Shown here piece after piece: positions 1 to 5,253 of a DNA stretch of 6,861 bases (within the stretch, counting starts at the first letter, position 1; every line of letters begins with the position of its first letter). This stretch comes from an uncultured Clostridia bacterium (GTDB lineage Bacteria; Bacillota; Clostridia; Christensenellales; Aristaeellaceae), in NCBI GenBank assembly GCA_947600345.1, contig CANQGC010000156.1, positions 1 to 6,861 of the forward strand, in the 5' to 3' direction. The position numbers were made by a program, and so were the translations under genes. A model generated the notes under the pieces. That model worked only from the letters and a program-made list of their open reading frames with translations. It was not told the origin of the DNA and did not search any database.

Positions 1-608
1 TGCTTCCCGCTGGAGGAGTCCGAGATCGCCCGGATCACCGCGCAGTCCACGCCGTTGATGGCGCACACCTGGGCGATGGCGCCGCCCTCCATCTCGCAGG
101 CGGAGGCGCCGAAGGTTTCGACGATGCGCCGCTTGGCCGCCCCGTCCGTGATGAACTGGTCGCCGGAGGCGACGCGCGCGGGATAGGCCCGTATGCCGTC
201 CAGCCGCCCCGCCGCGGCGAGCATCCCCTCCACGGCCCAGGGCGCGCAGGGAAACTCCCGCAGGTTCACGGTGGATACAAAGCCGGGGGCGTCGCCCAGC
301 GCCGTGGTGTCCACGTCGTGCTGCACCAGGTCCGTGGCCACGCAGATGTCGCCGATCTCGAACGGCGCCCGCAGCGAGCCCGCCACGCCGGAGTTGATGA
401 GCAGTCTGATCGGCCAGGTCAGCAGCATCGTCTGGGCGCAGACCGCGGCGTTGACCTTGCCGATGCCGCAGCGGCAAAGCACGACGCCCTGCCCGCGCAG
501 CTCGCCCGAAATGTAGTCGTAGCCGCACAGCGCGGTGTGCTTCGCGCCGGTCAGCTCCGCCACCAGCGCCTCGATCTCCCGATCCATCGCGCAGAGTATG
601 CCGATCAT
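1..608 (-). CDS. mtnN: 5'-methylthioadenosine/S-adenosylhomocysteine nucleosidase, C-terminus cut by window edge
   Basis: This cytoplasmic enzyme hydrolyses methylthioadenosine and S-adenosylhomocysteine to adenine plus the thioribose sugar, removing inhibitory by-products of S-adenosylmethionine use. The 202 visible residues carry the family landmarks: N-terminal MIGILCAM with Glu11 (matching catalytic Glu12 of the E. coli enzyme), NSGVAGS at 72-78, DVDTTALG at 98-105, ASGDQFI at 147-153, the nucleoside-binding EMEG at 172-175, and RAISD with Asp197, the expected proton donor. The family is about 230 residues, so roughly 30 are missing beyond base 1. The ATG at 608 is preceded by GGGAGGA (616-622) at 7 nt. 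It starts 3 nt after the ispDF stop, so the two are almost certainly co-transcribed; the site lies inside the end of ispDF. The family assignment is firm; nothing unusual is seen in the visible part. Confidence 0.95.
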   Translation of the reverse strand, partial: MIGILCAMDREIEALVAELTGAKHTALCGYDYISGELRGQGVVLCRCGIGKVNAAVCAQTMLLTWPIRLLINSGVAGSLRAPFEIGDICVATDLVQHDVDTTALGDAPGFVSTVNLREFPCAPWAVEGMLAAAGRLDGIRAYPARVASGDQFITDGAAKRRIVETFGASACEMEGGAIAQVCAINGVDCAVIRAISDSSSGK

Positions 609-611
609 ATT

Positions 612-1769
612 CTACTCCTCCCTCTGCAGAAGCGCCACGGCCTGGGCGGAGATGCCGATCTCCTCGCCCTCGAAGCCCATGCGCTCGGTGGTGGTGGCCT
701 TGACGCTGGCGCAGTCGAAATCCACGCCCAGCGCGGCGGCCAGGTTCTCCCGCATCCTTTGAATGTAGGGCGCGAGCTTGGGCCGCTGGGCCACGATGGT
801 CACGTCCACGTTGTCCACGCGCAGGCCGCGCGCGCGCACGATCTCCATCACCCGCCCCAGCAGCAGCATCGACGATATGCCCCGGTAGCGCTCGTCGCTG
901 TCGGGGAAGTGCCCGCCGATGTCGCCCTCGCCCAGCGCGCCGAGAATGGCGTCCATCAGCGCGTGCACGGCCACGTCGGCGTCGGAGTGGCCGTCCAGGC
1001 CCCGGTCGTGGGGCACATCCACGCCGCAGAGCACGAGCCTGCGCCCCTCCTTCAGCCGGTGGGCGTCGTAGCCCGATCCCACGCGCGCCGCCGGTCCCCG
1101 CAGCGCCGCGAAGTCCCTGGGCAGCGTGAGCTTGACGTTCTCGTCCGCGCCGGGCGCCTCGCTCAGGTGCACCGAGCCGTAGGCGTGCTCGAACACCATG
1201 GCGTCGTCGGTGGCCGGAAAGTCCTCCTCCACCGCGCGCGCGTAGGCCGCCGTCAGCATCCGGTAGTTGAAGCTCTGGGGCGTCTGCACCGCCCGGAGCT
1301 CGCTGCGCTCCGGGGTGTTGACCCAGCCGGTCTCCGGATCGACCTGCTTGATGGTATCCGTCACGGGCGTGGAAATCACGCCGCTGCCGAACTTCGCCGC
1401 GTCCGCGAGCGTCGCGCGCACGATCTCTGGCGTCACGAAAGGGCGCGCCGCGTCGTGCACGGACACCAGCTCCGTGCCCTCCGGCACGGCGCGCAGGCCG
1501 TTGCAGCTGCTCTCGCGCCGGGTCGCGCCTCCGGTGACGACGCGCTTCACCAGCGGATGCGCGCCGTCCAGCGCCACCATCTTCCGGTACCGCGGAAGGT
1601 CGGCCTCGCTGAGCACCAGCACGATGCCGTCGTAGGCCTCCGCCGAGGCCAGCGCGTCGATGCAGCGGGAGAGCACGCTCCTGCCCCGCCAGCGGAAGAA
1701 CACCTTGTTCTCCTCCAGGCCGGATCTCTGCCCCCGGCCAGCCGCCAGCAGCACGCACCAGGCGCTCAT
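612..1769 (-). CDS. ispDF: Bifunctional IspDF: MEP cytidylyltransferase / MECDP synthase
   Basis: This fusion carries two non-consecutive steps of the MEP isoprenoid pathway: IspD makes CDP-methylerythritol from methylerythritol 4-phosphate and CTP, and IspF cyclises the later phosphorylated intermediate to methylerythritol cyclodiphosphate. The IspD half (about 1-225) shows LLAAGRG at 7-13, Arg15 and Lys22 (E. coli Arg20 and Lys27), HDAARP at 105-110, TPQSF at 163-167 and NVKLT with Lys213. The IspF half (about 229-385) has GYDAHRL at 233-239 with metal ligands Asp235 and His237, His269, GDIGGHFPDSD at 282-292, and KATTTE at 357-362. There is almost no linker. One oddity is that the usual GRxEG after TTExxGF reads GEEIG (368-372). 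The ATG overlaps the rqcP stop (ATGA), with only a weak AAGG upstream, so translation is probably coupled. At 385 residues it matches the family. Confidence 0.96.
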   Translation of the reverse strand: MSAWCVLLAAGRGQRSGLEENKVFFRWRGRSVLSRCIDALASAEAYDGIVLVLSEADLPRYRKMVALDGAHPLVKRVVTGGATRRESSCNGLRAVPEGTELVSVHDAARPFVTPEIVRATLADAAKFGSGVISTPVTDTIKQVDPETGWVNTPERSELRAVQTPQSFNYRMLTAAYARAVEEDFPATDDAMVFEHAYGSVHLSEAPGADENVKLTLPRDFAALRGPAARVGSGYDAHRLKEGRRLVLCGVDVPHDRGLDGHSDADVAVHALMDAILGALGEGDIGGHFPDSDERYRGISSMLLLGRVMEIVRARGLRVDNVDVTIVAQRPKLAPYIQRMRENLAAALGVDFDCASVKATTTERMGFEGEEIGISAQAVALLQREE

Positions 1770-2008
1770 GCCTTGGCGCGGTACATGCTCGAGGCGTCCT
1801 GCTTCGCCGCATGCTCCGCGATGGAGGTGATCTCGTACTCCCGGTACTGCTCGCCGAAGCGGATGCCCAGCACGTCGCCCACGCGCACGTCGGTGCCGGG
1901 CTTTCCCTCCCTGCCGTTCACGGTCACGTGGCCGGTGGAGCAGGCGTCGTTGGCGACGCTGCGCCGCTTGATGATGCGGGAAATCTTCAGATACTTGTCC
2001 AGCCGCAT
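1766..2008 (-). CDS. rqcP: S4-domain ribosome quality-control factor RqcP (YabO)
   Basis: This small RNA-binding protein of the Hsp15/RqcP family helps the RqcH system act on stalled 50S subunits that still carry peptidyl-tRNA (role known from Bacillus). The 80-residue product is essentially one S4 domain: MRLDKYLKISRIIKRRSVA at the N-terminus, with Arg2 and Arg16 at the RNA-contacting positions of the family, VTVNG near residue 30 and VGDVLGIRFG near 43-52. I chose the ATG at 2008 because homologues begin at MRLDK and GGAGGT sits 7 nt upstream. A longer reading from the ATG at 2065 (99 residues, basic lead peptide) also has GGAGG, but only 4 nt away; a TTG at 2080 has no visible site. The stop overlaps ispDF by 4 nt. 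A terminator-like hairpin separates it from hup, so it may use its own promoter, but only a weak candidate (TTCTTT, 17 nt, TAGATT, near 2080-2108) is visible. Confidence 0.9.
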   Translation of the reverse strand: MRLDKYLKISRIIKRRSVANDACSTGHVTVNGREGKPGTDVRVGDVLGIRFGEQYREYEITSIAEHAAKQDASSMYRAKA

Positions 2009-2021
2009 GGAGGTGACCTCC
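2009..2021 (-). promoter_or_regulatory. Palindromic ribosome binding site of rqcP
   Basis: The 13 bases directly before the rqcP ATG form an inverted repeat. In the mRNA, GGAGG can pair with CCUCC across a 3-nt UCA loop, burying the Shine-Dalgarno sequence that would serve the ATG at 2008. A second, partly overlapping GGAGG lies just upstream (within AAGGAGGAGG), so a ribosome could use the alternative copy or arrive by translating from the ATG at 2065. The inverted repeat is visible; any regulatory role is inferred. Confidence 0.45.
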
Positions 2022-2100
2022 TCCTTCACGACCGGCTTCTTGGCTTCCATTGCCTTCCTGCTCATGCTTCCTCCAAACAAGAATCTAAAAACAATGATTT

Positions 2101-2133
2101 AAAGAAAGAATGGGCTGCTACGAGAGCAGCCCA
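2101..2133 (-). terminator. Rho-independent terminator downstream of hup
   Basis: TGGGCTGCT (2111-2119) and AGCAGCCCA (2125-2133) form a 9-bp GC-rich stem around a 5-nt loop. Read on the minus strand, the stem is followed by ATTCTTTCTTT, a U-rich tail. This is the only hairpin in the window with a convincing U tract. It would end hup transcription about 210 nt after the stop codon and separate hup from rqcP. The bases TGGGCTG also have a second possible partner at 2161-2167, so readthrough control is conceivable. Confidence 0.7.
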
Positions 2134-2170
2134 AGACTGTCGCCATCTGTCTTCGCAGGACAGCCCATTA

Positions 2171-2289
2171 AAATCAAATCCGGCGACCTGCGCGGCGGAT
2201 TTGGTTTCCTCCGAAGGCGAAGCCGCAGGAGGAAACAATACATGCCAGTCAGGATTGCGCCCGGAAACTCGTGAGAGTTTCAGCAATCC
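2171..2289. repeat. Compound structured element between hup and rqcP
   Basis: Three inverted repeats are packed together. The first pairs 2171-2182 with 2196-2207 (12 pairs, one G-T). The second pairs 2204-2212 with 2228-2236 (9 perfect pairs), with a small GGC-GAA-GCC hairpin inside at 2216-2224. The third is two-tiered: 2252-2258 with 2283-2289 (7 pairs) outside 2264-2270 with 2275-2281 (7 pairs) and a GTGA loop. The first and second share bases 2204-2207, so they cannot both form completely. The minus-strand reading frame across this stretch has no recognisable domain and its translation follows the repeats, so I do not call a gene. It may be a dispersed intergenic repeat or a structured 3' UTR; strand and function are unknown. 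Confidence 0.6.
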
Positions 2290-2303
2290 GCAGCCCCTTC
2301 CCC

Positions 2304-2332
2304 CTCGCGGAAAATCTGCGATTTTCCGCGAG
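2304..2332. repeat. 13-bp perfect hairpin with 3-nt loop, 3' of hup
   Basis: The arms 2304-2316 and 2320-2332 are perfectly complementary around a TGC loop, starting 9 nt past the hup stop. A smaller palindrome, AGCG-AAG-CGCT (2333-2343), touches the stop codon itself. There is no U tract on either side, so this is not a classical terminator; it could protect the 3' end of hup mRNA or be a repetitive palindrome. Part of the arm (GCGGAAAATC) resembles the hairpin at 6762-6788. Confidence 0.7.
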
Positions 2333-2341
2333 AGCGAAGCG

Positions 2342-2611
2342 CTAGAATTGGTCCTTCAAGCCCTTGCCGACCTTGAATACGGGGGCCTTCTTGGCGGGGA
2401 TCTCGATGGTCTCGCCGGTGGCAGGCTTGCGGGCGGTGCGGGCGGCGCGATCCTTGACCTCGAAGGTGCCGAAGCCCATCATCTGGACCTTGTCGCCCTC
2501 CTTCAGGGCCTCGACGACGGTATCAGTGAAAGCGGTCAGAGCGGCCTCCGCCTGCTTCTTGTTCAAACCGGACTTTTCGGCGATCTTCGCGATCAGAGTA
2601 GCTTTGTTCAT
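2342..2611 (-). CDS. hup: HU-family nucleoid DNA-binding protein
   Basis: This is a homodimeric, histone-like protein that bends and packs DNA in the nucleoid with little sequence preference. At 89 residues it matches the usual length of about 90. The N-terminal helical dimerisation part begins MNKATLIAKIAEKSGLNKKQ; the signature GFGTFEV is at 46-52; the DNA-binding arm carries RKPATGETIEIPA at 61-73, with Pro63 at the position that wedges between base pairs. Lys62 stands where asparagine is more common, a mild variation. The ATG at 2611 has GGAGG (2621-2625) 9 nt upstream. The gene sits 94 nt after mazG and appears to have its own promoter there, as expected for a highly expressed protein. 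Integration host factor is unlikely given the Firmicutes context. Confidence 0.97.
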   Translation of the reverse strand: MNKATLIAKIAEKSGLNKKQAEAALTAFTDTVVEALKEGDKVQMMGFGTFEVKDRAARTARKPATGETIEIPAKKAPVFKVGKGLKDQF

Positions 2612-2634
2612 TACATTGTTCCTCCATTCTGCGA

Positions 2635-2694
2635 TTTATAACATCCTTATTTCTGAACGACATTCCTCGTTAAATTCGATATGCCGCTGTCAAT
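2635..2694 (-). promoter_or_regulatory. Candidate hup promoter region
   Basis: This AT-richer gap between mazG and hup holds a perfect -35 hexamer TTGACA (2689-2694, minus strand), but no good -10 lies at 16-18 nt from it (the best is TTTAAC or TAACGA at 14-15 nt). A separate -10-like TATAAA (2635-2640) has a weak -35, ATGTCG (2658-2663), at 17 nt spacing. One of these probably drives hup; I cannot decide which. Confidence 0.4.
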
Positions 2695-2705
2695 TCCTGC
2701 CGGAA

Positions 2706-4100
2706 CTACATGGTTTCGCGCAATTTTACGCGATTCCACAGTTTTGCCGCATTTTCGTCCAGAAGTGGCAGGTTTCTGCCCTCGGTCCGGATCTCCTCCT
2801 CCAGCGCGGCGAAGCGCTCGACGAAGCGATCCCCCGCCTCGTTGAGCGCGATCTCCGGGTCGAGCTCCAGCTCCCGGGCCAGTGCGCAGAGGAAGAACAG
2901 CGCGTCTCCCAGCGCCTCCTCCCGATCCTTCGCGCCGGGCACCGCCGCCGCCAGCGCCGAAGCCTCCCGCGCCAGGGCCTGCGCATCCTCCTGGCGCACG
3001 CCCGCGCGCGCGGCCTTGTCCGTCAGCTTGCGGCAGCGCAGCAGCGCCGGCAGGCTCCGGGAGACCTCCCGCAGCGCCTCGGTGTGGGTCCGCTGGCCGC
3101 GCTCCTTCATCTTATTCCTCGTCCAGAGGTCGAGCACGCTGTCCGGGTCGTCGGCCCTGTCCGAGCCAAATATGTGGCTGTGACGGTCGATCATCTTCCG
3201 GCAGATGGCGGTGGTGGCGTCGGAGATGTCGAACTCGCCGTGCCTGCGCGCGTACTCCGCGTGGATCGCCACCTGCATCAGCACGTCGCCCAGCTCGTCG
3301 TAGAGGTGATCCGTGTCGCCCGCGTTGATGGCGTCGATGACCTCGTAGCTCTCCTCCAGCAGGAAGGGTCGCAGCGACTCGTGGGTCTGCGCCCGGTCCC
3401 AGGGGCAGCCGTTCGGGCCCATCAGCACCTCCATGATGCGCATCAAATCGTCGAAGCGGAAGCGCTCCAGCTTCGTCACGTCCCGCTCGGGCGGAACCAG
3501 CGCGCAGGTGCGGTGGTCGTAGCGCTTCATGCGGTCCAGGTCGTACAGCGGCAGCCGGGAGAGCCTGCCCTCATTCAATATGAAGCACATGGTCTCCTCG
3601 GGGTAGCAATCCATCAGCCTGAGCTTGACCTCGCTGGCCAGCTCGCGGCTGTCGATCTCCCGCACCAGCGCGCACTCCGTCGCCGAGAGCCGGAAGCTCT
3701 CCCAGTCGGAGGCCTCGAGCAGCCGCGCTGCGCCATCCAGGTAGCCCAGCAGCGCGCCCTCCACCGGAGGCCCCGCCACGATGCGCAGCTCCCGGGCCGC
3801 CGCGCTCAGCTTCAGTACACTGCGGTCGCGCACGTCGTAGACGGCGTAGACCACGTCCCCGGCCTCCGCCGCCTCGGTCACGGCCTGCACCGCGCGCTGC
3901 GCGTGCTCGTCGAAGTCCGCGCAAGCGTCGTAGAGGGCGTCCAGCGTCTCGAAGGGCACGCCCTGCGCCTTCAGCCAGTCCGCGCAGCCGATGCGCCCGG
4001 TGTGCAGGATCACCCGCGCCCCGGACTTCAAAAGCTCCGCCGCCTCCAGCGTGAGCTGCTTCGCCTCAAGCCCCACGCCCACGACCGCAATCGCCGCCAA
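2706..4100 (-). CDS. mazG: YabN-type fusion: degenerate tetrapyrrole-methylase-like domain plus MazG pyrophosphohydrolase
   Basis: The C-terminal part is a MazG nucleoside triphosphate pyrophosphohydrolase, which hydrolyses (d)NTPs to monophosphates and is thought to clean the nucleotide pool. Its first MazG domain (about 218-335) has GPNGCPWD at 228-235 and the complete metal-binding set: EESYE (249-253) followed by DELGD (268-272). A second helical repeat (about 345-460) is weaker, with only EEALGD at 394-399. The N-terminal 200 residues align in layout with the SAM-dependent tetrapyrrole methylase domain of YabN, but the glycine loop reads VVGVGLE instead of GxGPGD, and the usual PGHP segment reads YDVRD (88-92), so methyltransferase activity is doubtful. 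The start is a TTG at 4100: the in-frame TGA two codons upstream excludes an earlier one. No strong ribosome binding site is visible. The length of 464 fits YabN-like proteins. Its position between spoVT and hup matches other Firmicutes. Confidence 0.93.
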   Translation of the reverse strand: MAAIAVVGVGLEAKQLTLEAAELLKSGARVILHTGRIGCADWLKAQGVPFETLDALYDACADFDEHAQRAVQAVTEAAEAGDVVYAVYDVRDRSVLKLSAAARELRIVAGPPVEGALLGYLDGAARLLEASDWESFRLSATECALVREIDSRELASEVKLRLMDCYPEETMCFILNEGRLSRLPLYDLDRMKRYDHRTCALVPPERDVTKLERFRFDDLMRIMEVLMGPNGCPWDRAQTHESLRPFLLEESYEVIDAINAGDTDHLYDELGDVLMQVAIHAEYARRHGEFDISDATTAICRKMIDRHSHIFGSDRADDPDSVLDLWTRNKMKERGQRTHTEALREVSRSLPALLRCRKLTDKAARAGVRQEDAQALAREASALAAAVPGAKDREEALGDALFFLCALARELELDPEIALNEAGDRFVERFAALEEEIRTEGRNLPLLDENAAKLWNRVKLRETM

Positions 4101-4132
4101 TGTGCATCACATCCAATCCTTGGGATGATTTC

Positions 4133-4161
4133 ATTCTAGCACAAAGATGGTGTGGGCGCAA
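4133..4161 (-). promoter_or_regulatory. Sigma-A promoter of mazG
   Basis: On the minus strand, TTGCGC (4156-4161) and TAGAAT (4133-4138) are separated by exactly 17 nt, and TGC directly before the -10 gives an extended -10. Transcription would start near 4126, about 26 nt before the TTG start of mazG. This makes mazG independent of spoVT. Confidence 0.75.
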
Positions 4162-4220
4162 GTTGGGGATTGTGAAATGCGACGCGAAGGTGGAAGGCGT
4201 TGCGGTTTTGGGAGTTAGTG

Positions 4221-4265
4221 CGGCGGCTGTATATGGGAAGCTGCGCTTCCCATGATAAGCCGCCG
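4221..4265. repeat. Two-tier hairpin between spoVT and mazG
   Basis: The inner arms ATGGGAAGC (4233-4241) and GCTTCCCAT (4245-4253) pair perfectly around a TGC loop. The outer arms CGGCGGCT (4221-4228) and AGCCGCCG (4258-4265) also pair perfectly. A symmetric 4-by-4 internal loop separates the tiers. There is no U tract on either side. It lies about 60 nt upstream of the mazG -35 box. Confidence 0.7.
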
Positions 4266-4338
4266 GGGCGGCCCGCGCATGGAGGCGGTGGTACGCTGGT
4301 TCGCATTGCCGAAACATTGCTATGTGCGCGGGCCGCCT
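4266..4338. repeat. Long-armed inverted repeat enclosing 45 nt
   Basis: 4267-4279 and 4325-4337 are complementary over 13 bp (core GGCGGCCCGCGC), extended by G-T pairs on each side. The enclosed stretch has no gene and no strong internal hairpin. The element directly abuts the two-tier hairpin at 4221-4265, forming one continuous structured block. I looked for tRNA or riboswitch features in it and found none. Confidence 0.6.
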
Positions 4339-4347
4339 GGGGCTACG

Positions 4348-4390
4348 CTGGGCTCTGCCCAGACCCGCTCGGGCGCTGCCCGGACCTGCT
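4348..4390. repeat. Tandem pair of 21-nt hairpin units
   Basis: Two hairpins, CTGGGC-TCT-GCCCAG (4348-4362) and CGGGC-GCT-GCCCG (4370-4382), recur at a 21-nt period. Over 22 aligned positions, 17 are identical, including GACC and GCT in the spacer. A T-A pair in the first stem is replaced by C-G in the second, a compensatory change that supports selection on, or copying of, the structure. Confidence 0.65.
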
Positions 4391-4411
4391 TAAGGGGCTT
4401 TGCCCCTTAAG
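4389..4411. repeat. 10-bp perfect hairpin with TTT loop
   Basis: CTTAAGGGGC (4389-4398) and GCCCCTTAAG (4402-4411) are perfectly complementary around three T bases. It abuts the tandem units on its left. No U tract follows on either strand. Confidence 0.75.
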
Positions 4412-4419
4412 AATCTCCA

Positions 4420-4442
4420 CCAAGGAACCTGAGGTTCCTTGG
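4420..4442. repeat. 10-bp perfect hairpin with TGA loop, 3' of spoVT
   Basis: CCAAGGAACC (4420-4429) and GGTTCCTTGG (4433-4442) pair perfectly around TGA. It is the first hairpin after the spoVT stop, 32 nt beyond it. Flanking AGAATC (4410-4415) and GATTCT (4442-4447) could add a further, competing outer stem. It might limit spoVT transcript length or decay, but it lacks a U tract on the spoVT strand. Confidence 0.7.
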
Positions 4443-4474
4443 ATTCTCCCTTTTGCTGCCGCGCCTTCCGCTGG

Positions 4475-5029
4475 CTATTGTTCCATTTGCCGGCCGACGA
4501 TGTTGGCCGTGGTTTCGGCGACCTTATGGTCGATGTCGCTCATCTGGACGCCGGACTCGCGGCTGAGCAGCATCAAGCCGCCGATGATCTCGCCGTCGGC
4601 CAGGATCGGTGCGATGATCTGCGCGGAGTAGGCGTCCGCCCGGTCGTCGCTGGTCACCGGGATCATCTTCGCGCCGCTGGCCAGGTTCAGCACCTGCAGC
4701 TGCCTCGACTGCAAAATCTGGTCCACCTCCTGGCTCAGCGGCTTCTCCGCGTAGTCGCGCTTGTTCGCGCCGGAGGCCGATACCACCGCGTCCCGGTCGC
4801 TGATCAGCGCCACATGGCCCAGCGTCCGGTACAGGGAATCGGTATAGTCCTTCGCGATCGTCGCGATCTCGCCGATCGGGGAATACTTCTTCAACACCAC
4901 CTCGCCGTCGTGATCGGTAAAAATTTCCAGTGGATCGCCCTCCCGGATTCGGAGGGTGCGGCGGATCTCCTTCGGGATCACCACGCGCCCCAGTTCGTCG
5001 ATTCTGCGCACAATGCCTGTCGCTCTCAT
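4475..5029 (-). CDS. spoVT: Stage V sporulation regulator SpoVT
   Basis: This DNA-binding regulator acts in the forespore late in sporulation, tuning genes of the sigma-G regulon (known from Bacillus). Residues 1-50 are the AbrB-like swapped-hairpin DNA-binding domain, nearly identical in kind to the Bacillus protein: MRATGIVRRIDELGRVVIPK, then EIRRTLRIREGDPLEIF. Residues about 55-184 form the GAF-like sensor domain, including ALISDRDAVVSASG near 74-87 and ending in GRQMEQ, as in the Bacillus family member. The length of 184 compares with 178 in B. subtilis. The ATG at 5029 is chosen because the family starts at M(K/R)ATGIVRR and GAGGAG (5039-5044) lies 9 nt upstream; an upstream ATG at 5107 would add 26 non-homologous residues. 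It strongly suggests that the host forms endospores. I found no convincing sporulation-sigma promoter upstream. The NSS gene is divergent, 284 nt away. Confidence 0.97.
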   Translation of the reverse strand: MRATGIVRRIDELGRVVIPKEIRRTLRIREGDPLEIFTDHDGEVVLKKYSPIGEIATIAKDYTDSLYRTLGHVALISDRDAVVSASGANKRDYAEKPLSQEVDQILQSRQLQVLNLASGAKMIPVTSDDRADAYSAQIIAPILADGEIIGGLMLLSRESGVQMSDIDHKVAETTANIVGRQMEQ

Positions 5030-5225
5030 AATGGATCTCTCCTCGAATTTCAACTCATGCCTGCAAGCTGCCGCAAGCATCGCGGCCACCCGGAAGAAAC
5101 CGGGCATTCAACCTTATTCAGACATGCCTATTGTTCGCAGCGCAGGACAAAATATGCAGCAGCGCATTTGGCGCTTTCTGGATGCCGCGACGGATTTCCC
5201 TGCAAATTTTGTTTAGAAATCGCAT

Positions 5226-5241
5226 CAAATTGTGGAATTTG
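5226..5241. promoter_or_regulatory. Palindromic operator candidate upstream of the transporter
   Basis: CAAATT-GTGG-AATTTG is a perfect 6-bp inverted repeat with a 4-nt centre, ending 12 nt before the transporter -35 box. A further copy of the half-site (TGCAAATT, 5201-5208) pairs with AATTTGCA (5236-5243) as an 8-bp inverted repeat. The position suits an activator, or a regulator shared with divergent spoVT. The binding protein is unknown. Confidence 0.4.
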
Positions 5242-5253
5242 CACGACTCTATC

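Noticed and set aside
318..2102. Long plus-strand frame of 594 codons opposite mtnN, ispDF and rqcP.
   Set aside because: It is a shadow of three well-identified genes, produced by high third-position GC, and is rich in His, Arg and Ala with no domain.
2062..2286. A 74-residue minus-strand frame whose stop overlaps the upstream rqcP ATG (ATGA).
   Set aside because: It lies wholly within the inverted-repeat element and the hup terminator, has no ribosome binding site or recognisable domain, and its translation mirrors the repeats.
4066..4317. Minus-strand frame of 83 codons entering mazG in another frame, suggesting a frameshifted N-terminus.
   Set aside because: The mazG frame starts cleanly at a TTG right at the domain's first strand, with a promoter just upstream; the extra frame encodes palindrome sequence.
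4282..4322. tRNA-like GGTTCG motif within the long-armed inverted repeat.
   Set aside because: There is no acceptor stem, anticodon arm or D arm around it.
4221..4442. CRISPR array.
   Set aside because: Repeats are short, differ in sequence, are self-complementary and lack uniform unique spacers; no cas genes are present.
5089..5104. CCCGG-AAGAAA-CCGGG hairpin in the spoVT leader.
   Set aside because: A 5-bp stem is not significant in GC-rich DNA and has no triloop or neighbouring hairpins like the arrays.
5115..5157. Sporulation sigma-G-type promoter for spoVT (TGCATA or TGAATA on the minus strand).
   Set aside because: No -10 resembling CATNNTA lies at about 18 nt from either -35-like sequence.
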